From Pseudomonadota bacterium (lineage in GTDB: Bacteria; Pseudomonadota; Alphaproteobacteria; Acetobacterales; Acetobacteraceae), in the NCBI GenBank assembly GCA_021798915.1, contig JAJZBM010000003.1:1-64000 (forward strand): a DNA stretch of 64,000 nucleotides. Reading direction: 5' to 3'. The notes under the pieces were generated by a model. The model searched no databases. It was not told the origin of the DNA and was given only the letters and a program-made list of their open reading frames with translations. A program made the translations under genes and the position numbers. Positions within the stretch are counted from its first letter, which is position 1, and the number at the start of each line of letters is the position of its first letter. Shown here in pieces: positions 50,653 to 61,130 of this stretch.

Positions 50653-51803
50653 CCGAGCGCGGTCCGCAACTGCCCGCAGGCGGCGAGAATGTCGCGCCCG
50701 CGGGGCGTCCGCACCGGCGCGGAATACCCGGCATTCATGACGATCTCGGCGAAGCGGCGTATGGCATTGGCCGTGCTCGGCGCAAACGCGCTCCCCGGCC
50801 AGGGGTTGAAGGGGATGAGATTGACCTTGGCCGGCATCCCCGCAATCAGGCGGACGAGTTCCCGCGCATCGGCCTCGCTGTCATTGACGCCGCGCAGCAT
50901 GACATATTCGAAAGTGATCCGCCGCGCATTGGAGGCGCCGGGATAACGCCGGCAGGCGGCGATCAGCTCGGCGATCGGGTATTTGCGGTTGAGCGGCACC
51001 AACTCATCGCGCAGATCATCGCGCACCGCATGCAGCGAGACCGCGAGATTGACGCCGAGTTCGGCCCCGGCGCGGTCCATCATCGGCACCACGCCGGAGG
51101 TGGAGAGCGTGATCCGCCGGCGCGACAGCGCAATGCCCTCATTGTCCATGATAATGGTCATGGCGCGGGCGACATTGTCGTAATTATAGAGCGGCTCGCC
51201 CATCCCCATCAGCACGATGGTGGAAAGGAGGCGCGGCGTCTCGCCTTTCGGGCTCGGCCATTCGCCATAGGCGTCGCGCAGCGCCATGAACTGGCCGACG
51301 ATCTCAGCAGCGCCGAGATTGCGTTCGAGACGCTGCGTCCCGGTATGACAGAAGCGGCAGGAAAGCGTGCAGCCGACCTGCGAGGAGAGGCAGACGGCGC
51401 CGCGATCCTCGACCGGATCGGGGATATAGACCGTCTCCACCTGCGCCGCATCACGCAGGCGAAAGAGAAATTTCTCGGAAGCGTCGGCGCTCTTGTGGCG
51501 CAGCGCGACCTCGGGGCGGGAGATCACGAAACGCGCCTCGAGGGTCTCGCGAAGCGGCCGCGCGATCGTGGACATGCGCGCGAAATCGCGCACCCCCTGG
51601 TGATAGATCCAGTGCCAGATCTGTTTGGCGCGAAACGCCGGGATGTCGAGCGCGGCCAGCGCCGCACCCAGTTCATCGCGCGTGAGCCCGATCAGATCCC
51701 GCCGGCCATCGGCAAGCTCGGCGCCGGGTGGCGCGAACAGCGCCGCCTTGGCGAGGATGCGGGCCCGCTCGTCCTCGCGGAGATCGAGCGCCGCCCCGCT
51801 CAT
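50649..51803 (-). CDS. rlmN: 23S rRNA (adenine2503-C2)-methyltransferase RlmN, radical SAM
   Basis: 384 residues from ATG 51803 (an upstream start at 51863 exists). [19 protein letters not shown] holds the CxxxCxxC [4Fe-4S] motif; [34 protein letters not shown] and [19 protein letters not shown] are RlmN motifs; the C-terminal Cys ILAACGQL is the methyl-carrier. It methylates C2 of A2503 and tRNA A37. ATGA-type overlap with the dehydratase gene. Confidence 0.95.
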   Translation of the reverse strand: MSGAALDLREDERARILAKAALFAPPGAELADGRRDLIGLTRDELGAALAALDIPAFRAKQIWHWIYHQGVRDFARMSTIARPLRETLEARFVISRPEVALRHKSADASEKFLFRLRDAAQVETVYIPDPVEDRGAVCLSSQVGCTLSCRFCHTGTQRLERNLGAAEIVGQFMALRDAYGEWPSPKGETPRLLSTIVLMGMGEPLYNYDNVARAMTIIMDNEGIALSRRRITLSTSGVVPMMDRAGAELGVNLAVSLHAVRDDLRDELVPLNRKYPIAELIAACRRYPGASNARRITFEYVMLRGVNDSEADARELVRLIAGMPAKVNLIPFNPWPGSAFAPSTANAIRRFAEIVMNAGYSAPVRTPRGRDILAACGQLRTALG

Positions 51804-51813
51804 CTGGCCCCGC

Positions 51814-52356
51814 TCATTTGGCGCCGCCGGGTTTGGCCGGGCAGGCCTTGGCGATCGCGGCATAGGCCTGGGCGAAGCCGCGCAGGCTGAACTGATCGGT
51901 CACCTGCGCATGGCGCGGCGCCGGGGCGTGGGTCTGGATGTCACGCGCATGGGTCTTGAGAAGGGCGGCGACGACGGCATGGCCGTCGCGGGCAAAGGCC
52001 GAGCGCTGCGCGGTATAGAGCACGAAACTCGCCTTCTCCACCTGCAGGCGCACCTCGGCGCCGAGCGGATAGGCGTAGCCGGCGCTGAGCGCCACGGCAT
52101 CGCGCCCGGAAGGACGCTCGGTCACCGAGAGAATGACATCGCCACGGCCGGCGAGCTTGGTGGAGGCGCCATGCGCGCGGGTGAAGGCGTAACAGACGAG
52201 CTGATCCGCCTCGTGGTGGGTCGCCGCCGTCCATGCCTCGAACGTGCCGAGCGGCACCGGCGTATCGGCGCGGTCGGGCGGGCGCTTGGCCCCGGGTTCG
52301 GCGGCGGTGGCGGCGAGCGGCAGGAAAAGGGCGAGCAACGGAAGAATGCGGCGCAT
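51814..52356 (-). CDS. IalB-like periplasmic protein
   Basis: 180 residues from ATG 52356. Sec signal ends [23 protein letters not shown] and [19 protein letters not shown] match the invasion-associated locus B family, small periplasmic proteins with a conserved Cys pair (here LVC and AKAC). Found in many non-pathogenic alphaproteobacteria, so no role in invasion is implied. 10 bases upstream of rlmN, likely co-transcribed. Confidence 0.75.
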   Translation of the reverse strand: MRRILPLLALFLPLAATAAEPGAKRPPDRADTPVPLGTFEAWTAATHHEADQLVCYAFTRAHGASTKLAGRGDVILSVTERPSGRDAVALSAGYAYPLGAEVRLQVEKASFVLYTAQRSAFARDGHAVVAALLKTHARDIQTHAPAPRHAQVTDQFSLRGFAQAYAAIAKACPAKPGGAK

Positions 52357-52452
52357 GGGCGATGCAATAAGCGCTCTCCGCCGGCCCGACAAGCGGCCAT
52401 CTCCGGTTAACTTTTTTCCGCGAGGATGAGGCGTGAGAGGTGAGAGAGCGGC

Positions 52453-52863
52453 ATGACCCGACACGGCATCCTAAATCGCGGCACGATCGAAACCCTGACC
52501 CTGGCGCGCGAAATGGCGCAGCAAACGGCGGCGCGGGAGGCCGAATGGCTGCGCCATCGCCGCGCGCATGTCGCCCGCCTCGCCCGCTATCTCGCCGACC
52601 GCGGCACCGATGCAACCGCCGCGTTGCCCGCAAGCCCGGGCTGGCGCGGCATGCTGCGGGCGGCAGCAATGCGGCTCGCCGAACTCGTCGACGAGGCCGA
52701 TGCCGCTCTCGCCGCCGCTGAGACCCGGCTGCGCGTTACGCAGAAAGATCTCAACGTCGCCGAAAATCTCGCCGAGACGCTGGCCCGGGAGAGAAAATCC
52801 GCCGCCCTCCGCGCCGACGCCGCGGCCATCGCCGAGCTATGCGCAACCCGCGCCGCGCGCTGA
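52453..52863 (+). CDS. Coiled-coil hypothetical protein
   Basis: 136 residues. Alanine- and arginine-rich, predicted entirely helical: TIETLTLAREMAQQTAARE, EADAALAAAETRLRVTQKD. Divergent from the IalB-like gene and convergent with ilvC. No family recognised; the frame has normal GC-rich codon use, supporting a real gene. Confidence 0.5.
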   Translation: MTRHGILNRGTIETLTLAREMAQQTAAREAEWLRHRRAHVARLARYLADRGTDATAALPASPGWRGMLRAAAMRLAELVDEADAALAAAETRLRVTQKDLNVAENLAETLARERKSAALRADAAAIAELCATRAAR

Positions 52864-52885
52864 GGGCAGCCTTCGGTTCCCGGGA

Positions 52886-53908
<1,023 letters not shown>

Positions 53909-53914
53909 TTACCC

Positions 53915-54418
53915 CTATTTTATGGTCACGAAAGCGGCGATAGCCACACTGAACAGCATGAACGTTATTCCGACGGCCATGCGATTGATCTGCGGAAAAA
54001 TCAGGTAGCCGACGAGCCGGTGTTTATCTCGCACCTTGCGCTCTGTCACGTAGGGATCGATCGCGTTTTCCTCGTTTTTCAAAAAATCCATGATTTTCCG
54101 GAGATACATCCCGGCGATCTCTTCATGGTAGTTGGCGCGATGAGCCTTGCGCAGCATCGTGTAGCTGGTGAGAAACAGCGATACCTTGATGAAAAAACTC
54201 AAGAGCAGGACGATGCTCTGGTCCCGGATCATCTGGAGCGGCAGATGCTCGACGACGAACACCACGGTGATGATCTGAAAGAACGCCCGCATCAGGATAT
54301 ATTGCGAGCGCTCCTGATGCATCATGATCGTGGTATGGTTCTGATAGAGCCGGAAATAGACATCGAGAACGTGGCCCTGCGCCGGCGTCGGCGGACGAGA
54401 CGCGGGCGGCATCGCCAT
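53915..54418 (-). CDS. Membrane protein inserted between ilvN and ilvC
   Basis: 167 residues. Two hydrophobic segments (ILMRAFFQIITVVFVVEHL; IVLLLSFFIKVSLFLTSYT), a charged helical stretch (AGMYLRKIMDFLKNEENAI), and a final membrane helix (MAVGITFMLFSVAIAAFV). It is AT-richer than its neighbours. The ATG overlaps the ilvN stop (TGATG at 54416-54420) and ilvC begins 9 bases after it, so it is embedded in the operon. No family recognised; topology is reminiscent of small 2TM/SLATT-type effectors, but that is only a resemblance. Confidence 0.65.
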   Translation of the reverse strand: MAMPPASRPPTPAQGHVLDVYFRLYQNHTTIMMHQERSQYILMRAFFQIITVVFVVEHLPLQMIRDQSIVLLLSFFIKVSLFLTSYTMLRKAHRANYHEEIAGMYLRKIMDFLKNEENAIDPYVTERKVRDKHRLVGYLIFPQINRMAVGITFMLFSVAIAAFVTIK

Positions 54419-54933
54419 CAGATCACGCGCGTGCCCCGCGCGATCGCCGCAACCCCGGTGCGCGAGACCTCGGCGAGGCCGAGCGGACGCATCAGGTCGA
54501 GAAACGCATCGAGCTTGTCGGGGTTGCCGGTCATCTCGAAGACGAAGCTCTCGGTCGTCGCATCGACGACGCGGGCGCGGAACGCATCGGCCAGGCGCAG
54601 CGCCTCGGCCCGGCGCTCACCGGCGCAGAGGATTTTGATCAGCGCCATCTCGCGCGCCAGATGCGGCCCCTCCTTGGAGAGATCGGCGACGCGATGGACC
54701 GGAACCAGCCGGTCGAGCTGCGCCTTGATCTGCTCGATCACCATCTCGGTCCCCGAGGTTACGACATTGATGCGCGAACGCCCGCGCCCATCCTCGACCG
54801 GCGCCACCGTCAGGCTGTCGATATTATAGCCACGGCCGGAAAAAAGCCCGATCACACGTGCGAGAACCCCGGATTCGTTATCGACCAGGACCGAGATCGT
54901 CGCACTACGGAAACCAGTATCGTTCGCCATCAC
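54418..54933 (-). CDS. ilvN: Acetolactate synthase small (regulatory) subunit
   Basis: 171 residues (ilvN/ilvH). N-terminal ACT domain: SATISVLVDNESGVLARVI, GLFSGRGYNIDSLTVAPVE; then REMALIKILCAGERRAEAL. Binds valine for feedback inhibition and activates the IlvB catalytic subunit. Its start overlaps the ilvB stop (ATGA). Confidence 0.95.
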   Translation of the reverse strand: MMANDTGFRSATISVLVDNESGVLARVIGLFSGRGYNIDSLTVAPVEDGRGRSRINVVTSGTEMVIEQIKAQLDRLVPVHRVADLSKEGPHLAREMALIKILCAGERRAEALRLADAFRARVVDATTESFVFEMTGNPDKLDAFLDLMRPLGLAEVSRTGVAAIARGTRVI

Positions 54934-56711
54934 ACCAGCACCAAGCCCTCATCGGTGATGCCCGCCGCCTCGCTTTCATGCTCGGGGCCGAGGATCATTT
55001 CGTTATGCGCCGCCCCCGAGGGGATCATCGGAAAGCAATTCTCCGCCTGATCGACGGCGATATCGGCGATCACCGCGCGATCGGTGGCGAGCATCTCATG
55101 AATGACCGGATCGAGTTCCTCGATGGTCCGGGCGCGCAGGCCGACGGCGTGGAAACTCTCGGCGAGGCGCACGAAATCCGGCAGCGCCGCGGTGTAGCTC
55201 TCGGCGTAGCGGCCACCATGCAGCAATTCCTGCCATTGCCGCACCATGCCCATGTATTGGTTGTTGAGGATGAACACCTTCACCGGCAGGCGATATTGCG
55301 AAAGCGTGCTCATCTCCTGGATATTCATCAGAATCGACGCCTCGCCGGCGATATCGATCACCAGCGCCTCGGGATGGGCGATCTGCACCCCCATCGCCGC
55401 CGGCAGGCCGTAGCCCATGGTGCCGAGCCCGCCCGAAGTCATCCAGTGATTGGGGCGCTCGAAGCGGAAATGCTGCGCCGCCCACATCTGATGCTGGCCA
55501 ACCTCGGTGGTGATGAAGGTCTCGCGGCCCAGATCGCGGGTGATTTCGTAAAGCCTGCGGATCGCGTGTTGCGGCTTGATGATCGCCCCCGGCGCCGTCG
55601 CCTGGGTGTAACGGAGACAATCGCGCCCGCGCCAGGCCTCGATCTCCCGCCACCAGGCGGCGAGCGCGGGGCGATCCTGCGGCTTCGTATTCCGCGCCCA
55701 GGCATCGAGCAGGGCCGAAAGCGCCCGCCCGGCATCACCGACGATCGCGACCTCGACCGCAACGTTCTTGTTGATGCTGGAGGGGTCGATATCGATATGG
55801 ATTTTCTTGGCCTGGGGGCTGAAGGCGGCAAGCCGGCCGGTGACACGGTCATCGAAGCGCGCGCCGACCGCCAGCATCACGTCGCAGCCATGCATCGCGA
55901 GATTGGCCTCGACCGTCCCGTGCATCCCGAGCATGCCCAGAAAATGCGGATCGGAGGCCGGACAAGCGCCGAGCCCCATCAGCGTCGAGGTGCAGGGAAA
56001 CCCGGTCTCGCGCACCAGCCGGGTCAGCATCGCCGCCGCCGCCGGCCCGGCATTGATCACGCCGCCGCCGGTATAGATGATCGGCCGCTTCGCGCCCTTG
56101 AGAAGGTCGACCGCTTTCGCGATCGCATCCGGCGCGGGGTCGAGGACCGGGCGATAGCTCCGATGCGGCGCCGTCGCCGGCGCGGCATAGGGGGCGGGGT
56201 TGATGACGATGTCTTTGGGCAGATCGATCACCACCGGCCCCGGCCGGCCCGAGCGCGCGACATAGAACGCCTCGTGCACCACCCGCGCCAGATCCTCGGA
56301 TTTGCGGACGAGGTAGTTATGCTTGGTCGCCGGCCGGGTGATCCCGGTGGTGTCGGCTTCCTGGAAGGCGTCATTGCCGATCAGATGGGTCGGCACCTGG
56401 CCGGTCAGACAGACGATCGGGATGCTGTCCATCAGCGCATCGACGAGGCCGGTCACGGCATTGGTCGCCCCCGGCCCGCTGGTGACGAGCACCACGCCGA
56501 CCTTGCCGGTCGAGCGCGCATAGCCCTCGGCGGCATGCACCGCCGCCTGTTCGTGGCGGACGAGAACGTGGCGGATGGCATTCTGCTGAAAAATCGCGTC
56601 ATAGATCGGCAGAACCGCGCCGCCGGGATAGCCGAAAATCACCTCGACGCCCTGTTCCTTCAGCGCGCGCAACAAAACTTCCGCCCCCGGCCGCATCTCG
56701 CTCGTCGTCAT
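54930..56711 (-). CDS. ilvB: Acetolactate synthase large (catalytic) subunit
   Basis: 593 residues from ATG 56711, which has GGAGAGG eight bases upstream; ATG 56717 and ATG 56741 are alternatives. ThDP enzyme: EVIFGYPGGAVLPIYDAIF, VRHEQAAVHAAEGYARSTG (catalytic Glu), VTSGPGATNAVTGLVDALM, and later EVGQHQMWAAQHFRFERPN, DIAGEASILMNIQEMSTL (GDG-type ThDP motif appears as AGEAS), LNNQYMGMVRQWQELLHGG. First gene of ilvB-ilvN-X-ilvC; branched-chain amino-acid synthesis in the cytoplasm. Confidence 0.95.
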   Translation of the reverse strand: MTTSEMRPGAEVLLRALKEQGVEVIFGYPGGAVLPIYDAIFQQNAIRHVLVRHEQAAVHAAEGYARSTGKVGVVLVTSGPGATNAVTGLVDALMDSIPIVCLTGQVPTHLIGNDAFQEADTTGITRPATKHNYLVRKSEDLARVVHEAFYVARSGRPGPVVIDLPKDIVINPAPYAAPATAPHRSYRPVLDPAPDAIAKAVDLLKGAKRPIIYTGGGVINAGPAAAAMLTRLVRETGFPCTSTLMGLGACPASDPHFLGMLGMHGTVEANLAMHGCDVMLAVGARFDDRVTGRLAAFSPQAKKIHIDIDPSSINKNVAVEVAIVGDAGRALSALLDAWARNTKPQDRPALAAWWREIEAWRGRDCLRYTQATAPGAIIKPQHAIRRLYEITRDLGRETFITTEVGQHQMWAAQHFRFERPNHWMTSGGLGTMGYGLPAAMGVQIAHPEALVIDIAGEASILMNIQEMSTLSQYRLPVKVFILNNQYMGMVRQWQELLHGGRYAESYTAALPDFVRLAESFHAVGLRARTIEELDPVIHEMLATDRAVIADIAVDQAENCFPMIPSGAAHNEMILGPEHESEAAGITDEGLVLV

Positions 56712-56740
56712 CGCCATCACCTCTCCGCTCGCCGGTTCCA

Positions 56741-57712
56741 CTAGGCCGGGGAGGCGCGTGGCGTCAACCCGGCTTCGGTTAGAAAATTGAGCAGATCAGC
56801 CATGTTATTTTGCGAAAGTTGCGCAAAATCGTCTATTCGCGCATTAATCACATAATTTTGCGCCCCCAAGCGATGATGGCGAAACCATGTCGCCTGGCGC
56901 TTGGTGTATTGCCCGGTGACCAGTTCGGCCCGCCGCCCGGCCTCGTCAAGCGTGATCTCGCCGCGCAGATGGGCGGCGAGTTCGGGGACACCATGGGCGC
57001 GAAGCAGCGGCAAAGCGGGATCGAGCCCGCGCCCCACGAGCGCCCGCACCTCCGCGAGCCCGCCGGCCGCCAGCATGGCCGCGAAACGGGCGGCGATCGC
57101 CGCGCGCAGGGTCTCGCGTGGCGGGTCGAGGAGAATACTCACGAAACGCCAACCCTCGGGCGGCGTGCCGGGGGCGGCCTGCCAGGCGGCGAGCCCGCGC
57201 CCGGTCGCGCGCCAGACTTCGAACGCGCGGGCGATGCGCTGGGAATCGTTGGGGCGAAGCCGGGACGCGGTTTCGGGGTCGGCGGCCGCGAGTTCGGCGT
57301 GCAGCGCCGCCGGCCCGATCGCGGCCAGCCGCGCCCGCACCGCCTCCCGCACCGCATCGGGCACTGGCGGGATCGCAGCGAGGCCGAAAACCAGCGCCTG
57401 CAAATAGAGCCCGCTGCCGCCACAGAGAATAGGCACCCGCCCGCAAGCCCGCGCCGCCCGCCCCGCCGCCAGCGCCGCCCCCCGCCACCAGGCGGCGCTC
57501 GCCGGCGGGGCGGGCGGCAGAACGCCATAGAGATCATGCGGCACGCGGGCGCAATCGGCGTCGGACGGCCGCGCCGTCAGGATGCGGAGATCGCGATAGA
57601 GCTGCATCGCATCGGCATTGATCACCACCCCGCCAAGCCGCTCGGCAAGCATCAATGCCAGCGCCGATTTGCCGGACGCGGTCGGCCCGGCGACGATCAG
57701 CGCGGTCTCCAC
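56741..57712 (-). CDS. miaA: tRNA dimethylallyltransferase
   Basis: 323 residues from GTG 57712; the frame extends further but as a shadow of serB. ALIVAGPTASGKSALALML (P-loop), GGVVINADAMQLYRDLRIL, TARPSDADCARVPHDLYGV, CGGSGLYLQALVFGLA, QRIARAFEVWRATGRGL and GQYTKRQATWFRHH are MiaA motifs. Adds an isopentenyl group to A37 of tRNAs reading U-starting codons. The last 35 residues after RHH include an unusual Asn/Asp-rich YVINARIDDFAQLSQNNMA. Divergent from serB. Confidence 0.92.
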   Translation of the reverse strand: METALIVAGPTASGKSALALMLAERLGGVVINADAMQLYRDLRILTARPSDADCARVPHDLYGVLPPAPPASAAWWRGAALAAGRAARACGRVPILCGGSGLYLQALVFGLAAIPPVPDAVREAVRARLAAIGPAALHAELAAADPETASRLRPNDSQRIARAFEVWRATGRGLAAWQAAPGTPPEGWRFVSILLDPPRETLRAAIAARFAAMLAAGGLAEVRALVGRGLDPALPLLRAHGVPELAAHLRGEITLDEAGRRAELVTGQYTKRQATWFRHHRLGAQNYVINARIDDFAQLSQNNMADLLNFLTEAGLTPRASPA

Positions 57713-57764
57713 TCTTGCCTCGGCGGCCTTCCGCCCGCATGGTCCGCCGGCCATGACCCCAGCC

Positions 57765-58637
57765 ATGAACACCGTCCTCACCCTCGTTGCCCGCCGTGAC
57801 GCGACCATTCTCGATCCCGGCACCCTCACCGCGCTCCGGGACGCCGCCCGCGCCGGGCCGCCCGCGATCCTCTCGCCCGGCGAGGCGGCCGATCTTCCCT
57901 GCCCGGCGCCGCCGCCGCCAGAGGCGCTCGCCGCCATCCTCGGCGCCCGGCCGATCGACGTGTTTTGCCTCCCCGCCACCGGGCGGCGCAAGCGTCTGCT
58001 CACCGCCGACATGGACAGCACCATCATCACCGCCGAGGTGATCGACGAACTCGCCGCCGAGGCCGGGATCGGCGCCGAAATCGCCGCCATCACGGCGCGC
58101 AGCATGGAAGGCAAGATCGATTTCGGGGAAGCGCTCCGCGCCCGCGTCGCGCGGTTGCGCGGCACCAGGCTCGCCGCCCTCGACCGCGTCGCCGCCCGGC
58201 TCTGCTGCACCGAGGGGGCGCGCGAACTGATCGCGACCATGCGCGCAAACGGCGCCGTCACCGCCCTGGTCTCCGGCGGGTTCACCTATTTCACCACCCG
58301 CATCGCCGAATGCCTGGGATTTACCGCCCATTTCGCCAATCATCTGCAAGACGACGGCGAAACACTCACCGGCACGGTCGCCGAGCCGGTGCTCGACCGC
58401 GACGCCAAGGCCCGCATCCTGCGCGAACTCGCGGCGGCGCACGCGATCCCGCTCGCCGATACGATGGCGATCGGTGACGGCGCCAATGATCTCGCCATGC
58501 TGAAAACCGCCGGGCTCGGCATCGCCTTTCGCGCCAAACCGGCAGTGGCCGCGGCGGCAGAGGCGCGCATCACCCACGGCACATTGCGCGTCGCCCTGTT
58601 CGCACAGGGCTATCGGCGCGATGAATTTCGAGAGTGA
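57765..58637 (+). CDS. serB: Phosphoserine phosphatase
   Basis: 290 residues from ATG 57765 (ATG 57753 possible). HAD motifs: LLTADMDSTIITAEVIDEL (DxDST nucleophile), ALVSGGFTYFTTRIAECLG, AIGDGANDLAMLKTAGLGI; FRAKPAVAAAAEARI and AALFAQGY complete the SerB signature. Final step of L-serine synthesis. Followed immediately by hairpin repeat copy C. Confidence 0.93.
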   Translation: MNTVLTLVARRDATILDPGTLTALRDAARAGPPAILSPGEAADLPCPAPPPPEALAAILGARPIDVFCLPATGRRKRLLTADMDSTIITAEVIDELAAEAGIGAEIAAITARSMEGKIDFGEALRARVARLRGTRLAALDRVAARLCCTEGARELIATMRANGAVTALVSGGFTYFTTRIAECLGFTAHFANHLQDDGETLTGTVAEPVLDRDAKARILRELAAAHAIPLADTMAIGDGANDLAMLKTAGLGIAFRAKPAVAAAAEARITHGTLRVALFAQGYRRDEFRE

Positions 58638-58763
58638 AGGCAAAAGAAAGAATCGTTCTTTTTTGAAAAAAAGAACCAAAAAACTTTTACTTGATTGGAC
58701 AGCGCCGCAGGCGCTGTCCCGGGAGAAAAGTCTTTTTGCTTCTTTTTCTTCAGAAAAAGAAGC
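58636..58763. repeat. Composite hairpin repeat, copy C (most complete)
   Basis: Three hairpins in series: GTTCTTTTTT/AAAAAAGAAC (58655-58676, loop GA), GGACAGCGCC/GGCGCTGTCC (58697-58719, loop GCA), and GCTTCTTTTTCT/AGAAAAAGAAGC (58738-58763, loop TC), with AAAAAACTTTT and AAAAGTCTTTTT linkers. Inverted relative to copy A. Lies between convergent serB and trpF, so it may also end both transcripts. Confidence 0.85.
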
Positions 58764-58778
58764 GCTTTCCGGCTGTCT

Positions 58779-59426
58779 TTATACGGTGTTTGCCCCGCGC
58801 GCGGCGGCGATGAAGGCGCGGATCAGGGCCGGGTCTTTCTCGCCCGGACGCCGCTCGACCCCGGAGGAGACATCGACCGCCGCAGCACCGGTCGCGGTGA
58901 TGGCGGCGGCGACATTTTCCGGGGTCAGGCCACCAGCCAGCAGCCAGGGCGCCGGCGCGCGCCAGCCACGGAGCAGGGTCCAGTCGAAGGGCTGGGCATT
59001 GCCGCCCGGGCGGGTCGCGCCGCGCGGCGGGCTGGCGTCCAACAGCAGGGCATCGGCGCCCTCGGCATCCACCGGCAGATCCGCCGCCGCCCCGATCCCG
59101 ACCGCGCGCCAGACCGGGCGGCCGAACGCGGCGCGGATCGCCCGCGCCTCTGCGGCGGAGCCGTGGATTTGCAGAATATCGAGCCGGAATGCAGCGAGCA
59201 CGGCGGCGATCTCGGCGAGCAGAGGCGCAACGAATAGCCCGACCCGGAGCGGGCCGCCCGGCGCCCGCGCCGAGAGTTCGGCGGCGCGTTCGGCGCTGAC
59301 CGCGCGCGGCGAGGGCGGGAAGAACACGAAGCCGAGCCAATCCGCGCCGGCGGCGACGGCGGCATCGAACGCCGCCTCGCTATTGATGCCGCAAATCTTG
59401 ACCCGCGCCGCGCCGCCCATCGCCAT
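58779..59426 (-). CDS. trpF: Phosphoribosylanthranilate isomerase
   Basis: 215 residues from ATG 59426 (ATG 59420 alternative). RVKICGINSEAAFDAAVAA (catalytic Cys), GADWLGFVFFPPSPRAVSA, LDILQIHGSAAEARAIRAA, LLDASPPRGATRPGGN, WLLAGGLTPENVAAAITAT, VDVSSGVERRPGEKDPALI define TrpF. Third step of tryptophan synthesis. Starts 16 bases after the lapA-like gene. Confidence 0.93.
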   Translation of the reverse strand: MAMGGAARVKICGINSEAAFDAAVAAGADWLGFVFFPPSPRAVSAERAAELSARAPGGPLRVGLFVAPLLAEIAAVLAAFRLDILQIHGSAAEARAIRAAFGRPVWRAVGIGAAADLPVDAEGADALLLDASPPRGATRPGGNAQPFDWTLLRGWRAPAPWLLAGGLTPENVAAAITATGAAAVDVSSGVERRPGEKDPALIRAFIAAARGANTV

Positions 59427-59442
59427 CAACCGCCCATCGCCA

Positions 59443-59751
59443 TCAAACAACGGGCGGCAGCAGGGTCTGGCCATCGCCGAGACGCGCCTTGAGCGCCGCG
59501 ACCTCCTGCACGAGCGCCACCACCCGCGCCTCCGCCCGCCGCGCCCGCCGCCGCGCGCCGAGCGCGGGAAACCAGGTGAACAACGCCCCGAGCAGGAAAG
59601 TAATCGCCATCCCCCCGAGCATGCAGAGTGCAAGCGGCGCCCGCAGGCTCCATCCCGTCGGCCACAGGCGCAATTCCACCGCCGCGGTGTTCGAGACCAC
59701 GAACAGCACGACGAGCAGCAACAGCGGCAGCAGAAGAAGAAAACGCAGCAT
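59443..59751 (-). CDS. lapA: LapA-domain (DUF1049) membrane protein
   Basis: 102 residues. Two membrane segments (FLLLLPLLLLVVLFVVSNT; APLALCMLGGMAITFLLGAL) followed by a cytoplasmic coiled coil (AEARVVALVQEVAALKARL). VVSNTAAVELRLWPTGW is the LapA/DUF1049 motif. LapA acts in lipopolysaccharide-assembly regulation in Enterobacteria; the role in alphaproteobacteria is less clear. Sits between ihfB and trpF, as in related genomes. Confidence 0.8.
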   Translation of the reverse strand: MLRFLLLLPLLLLVVLFVVSNTAAVELRLWPTGWSLRAPLALCMLGGMAITFLLGALFTWFPALGARRRARRAEARVVALVQEVAALKARLGDGQTLLPPVV

Positions 59752-59765
59752 CGTGTCGCAGCAGA

Positions 59766-60062
59766 TCAGGCGGCGGCGGCGTTGCCGTGATTGACGCGCT
59801 CGCGCAACTCCTTGCCGGCCTTGAAGAAGGGCACACCCTTTTCCTCGACCTCGACCAGCGTGCCGGTGCGCGGATTGCGGCCGGTGCGGGCCTCGCGATG
59901 CTTGACGGTGAAGGCGCCGAAACCGCGCAGTTCGACCCGCGCCCCGCGCGCCAGGGCGCCCGCGATCTCCTTGAAAATCGTGTTGACGATCTTCTCGACA
60001 TCACTCGCGTAAAGATGCGGGTTGGCGGCCGCGAGTTCAGCGATCAGCTCGGATTTCGTCAT
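59766..60062 (-). CDS. ihfB: Integration host factor beta subunit
   Basis: 98 residues from ATG 60062; a longer frame to 60233 is unsupported. [86 protein letters not shown] is the canonical HU/IHF sequence. Nucleoid protein that bends DNA; with IhfA forms IHF. Last 5 residues NHGNAAAA are a short tail. Confidence 0.95.
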   Translation of the reverse strand: MTKSELIAELAAANPHLYASDVEKIVNTIFKEIAGALARGARVELRGFGAFTVKHREARTGRNPRTGTLVEVEEKGVPFFKAGKELRERVNHGNAAAA

Positions 60063-60192
60063 CTTGCCGGCCCTCTCCCCTTGCGCGCCCTCGCCCCTGC
60101 GTTGTCCTCGCGCCTGCGTGTCCCCGCGTCTGCGTGTCCCCGCGCCAGGGGGCCCCGCCGCGAAAAACCCCGGCGCGCCGCCATGCGGCACC

Positions 60193-61116
60193 TCACGCGC
60201 CCGAAGGCTGCCAGAGCGCCCACGCCCCGTCAAGCATAACGTGTTGTGAAAACAACATTTTCAGTGGAATGGAGAGCATCCCGCCGAGACTGCCGCCGAG
60301 CATCCGCTCGGCGAGGCTGCGGGTTTCGAGGTCGCTGACCGGCAGGGTTTCCGGCACCGCGCGGTTTTTCGCGAGCCACGCCCGCGCCTCTGCCTCGCCG
60401 CCGAATTCATCGACGAGGCCGAGCGGCAACGCCTGATGCCCGGTATAGGCGCGGCCATCGGCGAGCGCCCGCACCCGCGCCGGGTCCATGTGCCGCCCCT
60501 CGGCAACCATGCCGACGAACTGCTCATACATGTCCATCACCAGGGACTGCATCGCAACCCGCCCCTCCGGCGAGAGGGGTTTCGTGAAGCTCGGCTGGTC
60601 CTTGAGCGGGCCGGAGACGATGGCATCGGCACTGACCCCGAGCTTGCCGAGCAGGCCGGAGACGTCCCCGGTTTCGAGCAGAACCCCGATCGAGCCGGTC
60701 AGCGTCGCCGGGCTGCAGAAAATCCGCGCCGCCGGCACCGCGATCATATAGCCGGCCGAGGCGGCGATCCCATCCATCACCGCGACCACCGGCTTTTTGG
60801 CGGCGACTTGCGCGATGGCGTCATGCAGCGATTCGCCGCCGGCGACCGAGCCGCCGGGGCTATCGATCTCGACCACCAGCGCCGCGACCGAGGGGTCGGC
60901 GGCGAGCGCGCCGACCGCGCGGGTCAAGGCGCGATCCTCGGTGATCACCCCGCGCACCAGAAGCCGCGCGACATGCGGCCGCCCGAGGGCAACACCGCCA
61001 CCACCCAAGCCCGCCCCGAGCGCCACGACGACGGCGATCACCGCGACCACCCGCCACAGCATCAGGCGGCGCTTGAGGCGCCGCCTGTCGAGAAGCAGAT
61101 CGGTCTCGAAGCTCAC
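60193..61116 (-). CDS. sppA: Signal peptide peptidase SppA (short form)
   Basis: 307 residues. N-terminal membrane anchor ([19 protein letters not shown]). [38 protein letters not shown] (catalytic Ser), [19 protein letters not shown] (Lys base), [19 protein letters not shown] are S49 peptidase motifs. Degrades cleaved signal peptides in the membrane. 14 bases downstream of rpsA. Confidence 0.92.
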   Translation of the reverse strand: MSFETDLLLDRRRLKRRLMLWRVVAVIAVVVALGAGLGGGGVALGRPHVARLLVRGVITEDRALTRAVGALAADPSVAALVVEIDSPGGSVAGGESLHDAIAQVAAKKPVVAVMDGIAASAGYMIAVPAARIFCSPATLTGSIGVLLETGDVSGLLGKLGVSADAIVSGPLKDQPSFTKPLSPEGRVAMQSLVMDMYEQFVGMVAEGRHMDPARVRALADGRAYTGHQALPLGLVDEFGGEAEARAWLAKNRAVPETLPVSDLETRSLAERMLGGSLGGMLSIPLKMLFSQHVMLDGAWALWQPSGA

Positions 61117-61130
61117 CGTCTGCCGCTGCC

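Noticed and set aside
57713-58285. Extension of miaA upstream to 58285
   Set aside because: It would run antisense through serB, whose catalytic motifs are clear; the MiaA P-loop follows directly after GTG 57712.
59413-59446. Tandem 17-base duplication at the trpF/lapA junction
   Set aside because: Only two copies of a simple GC-rich unit around the start codon; no functional meaning suggested.
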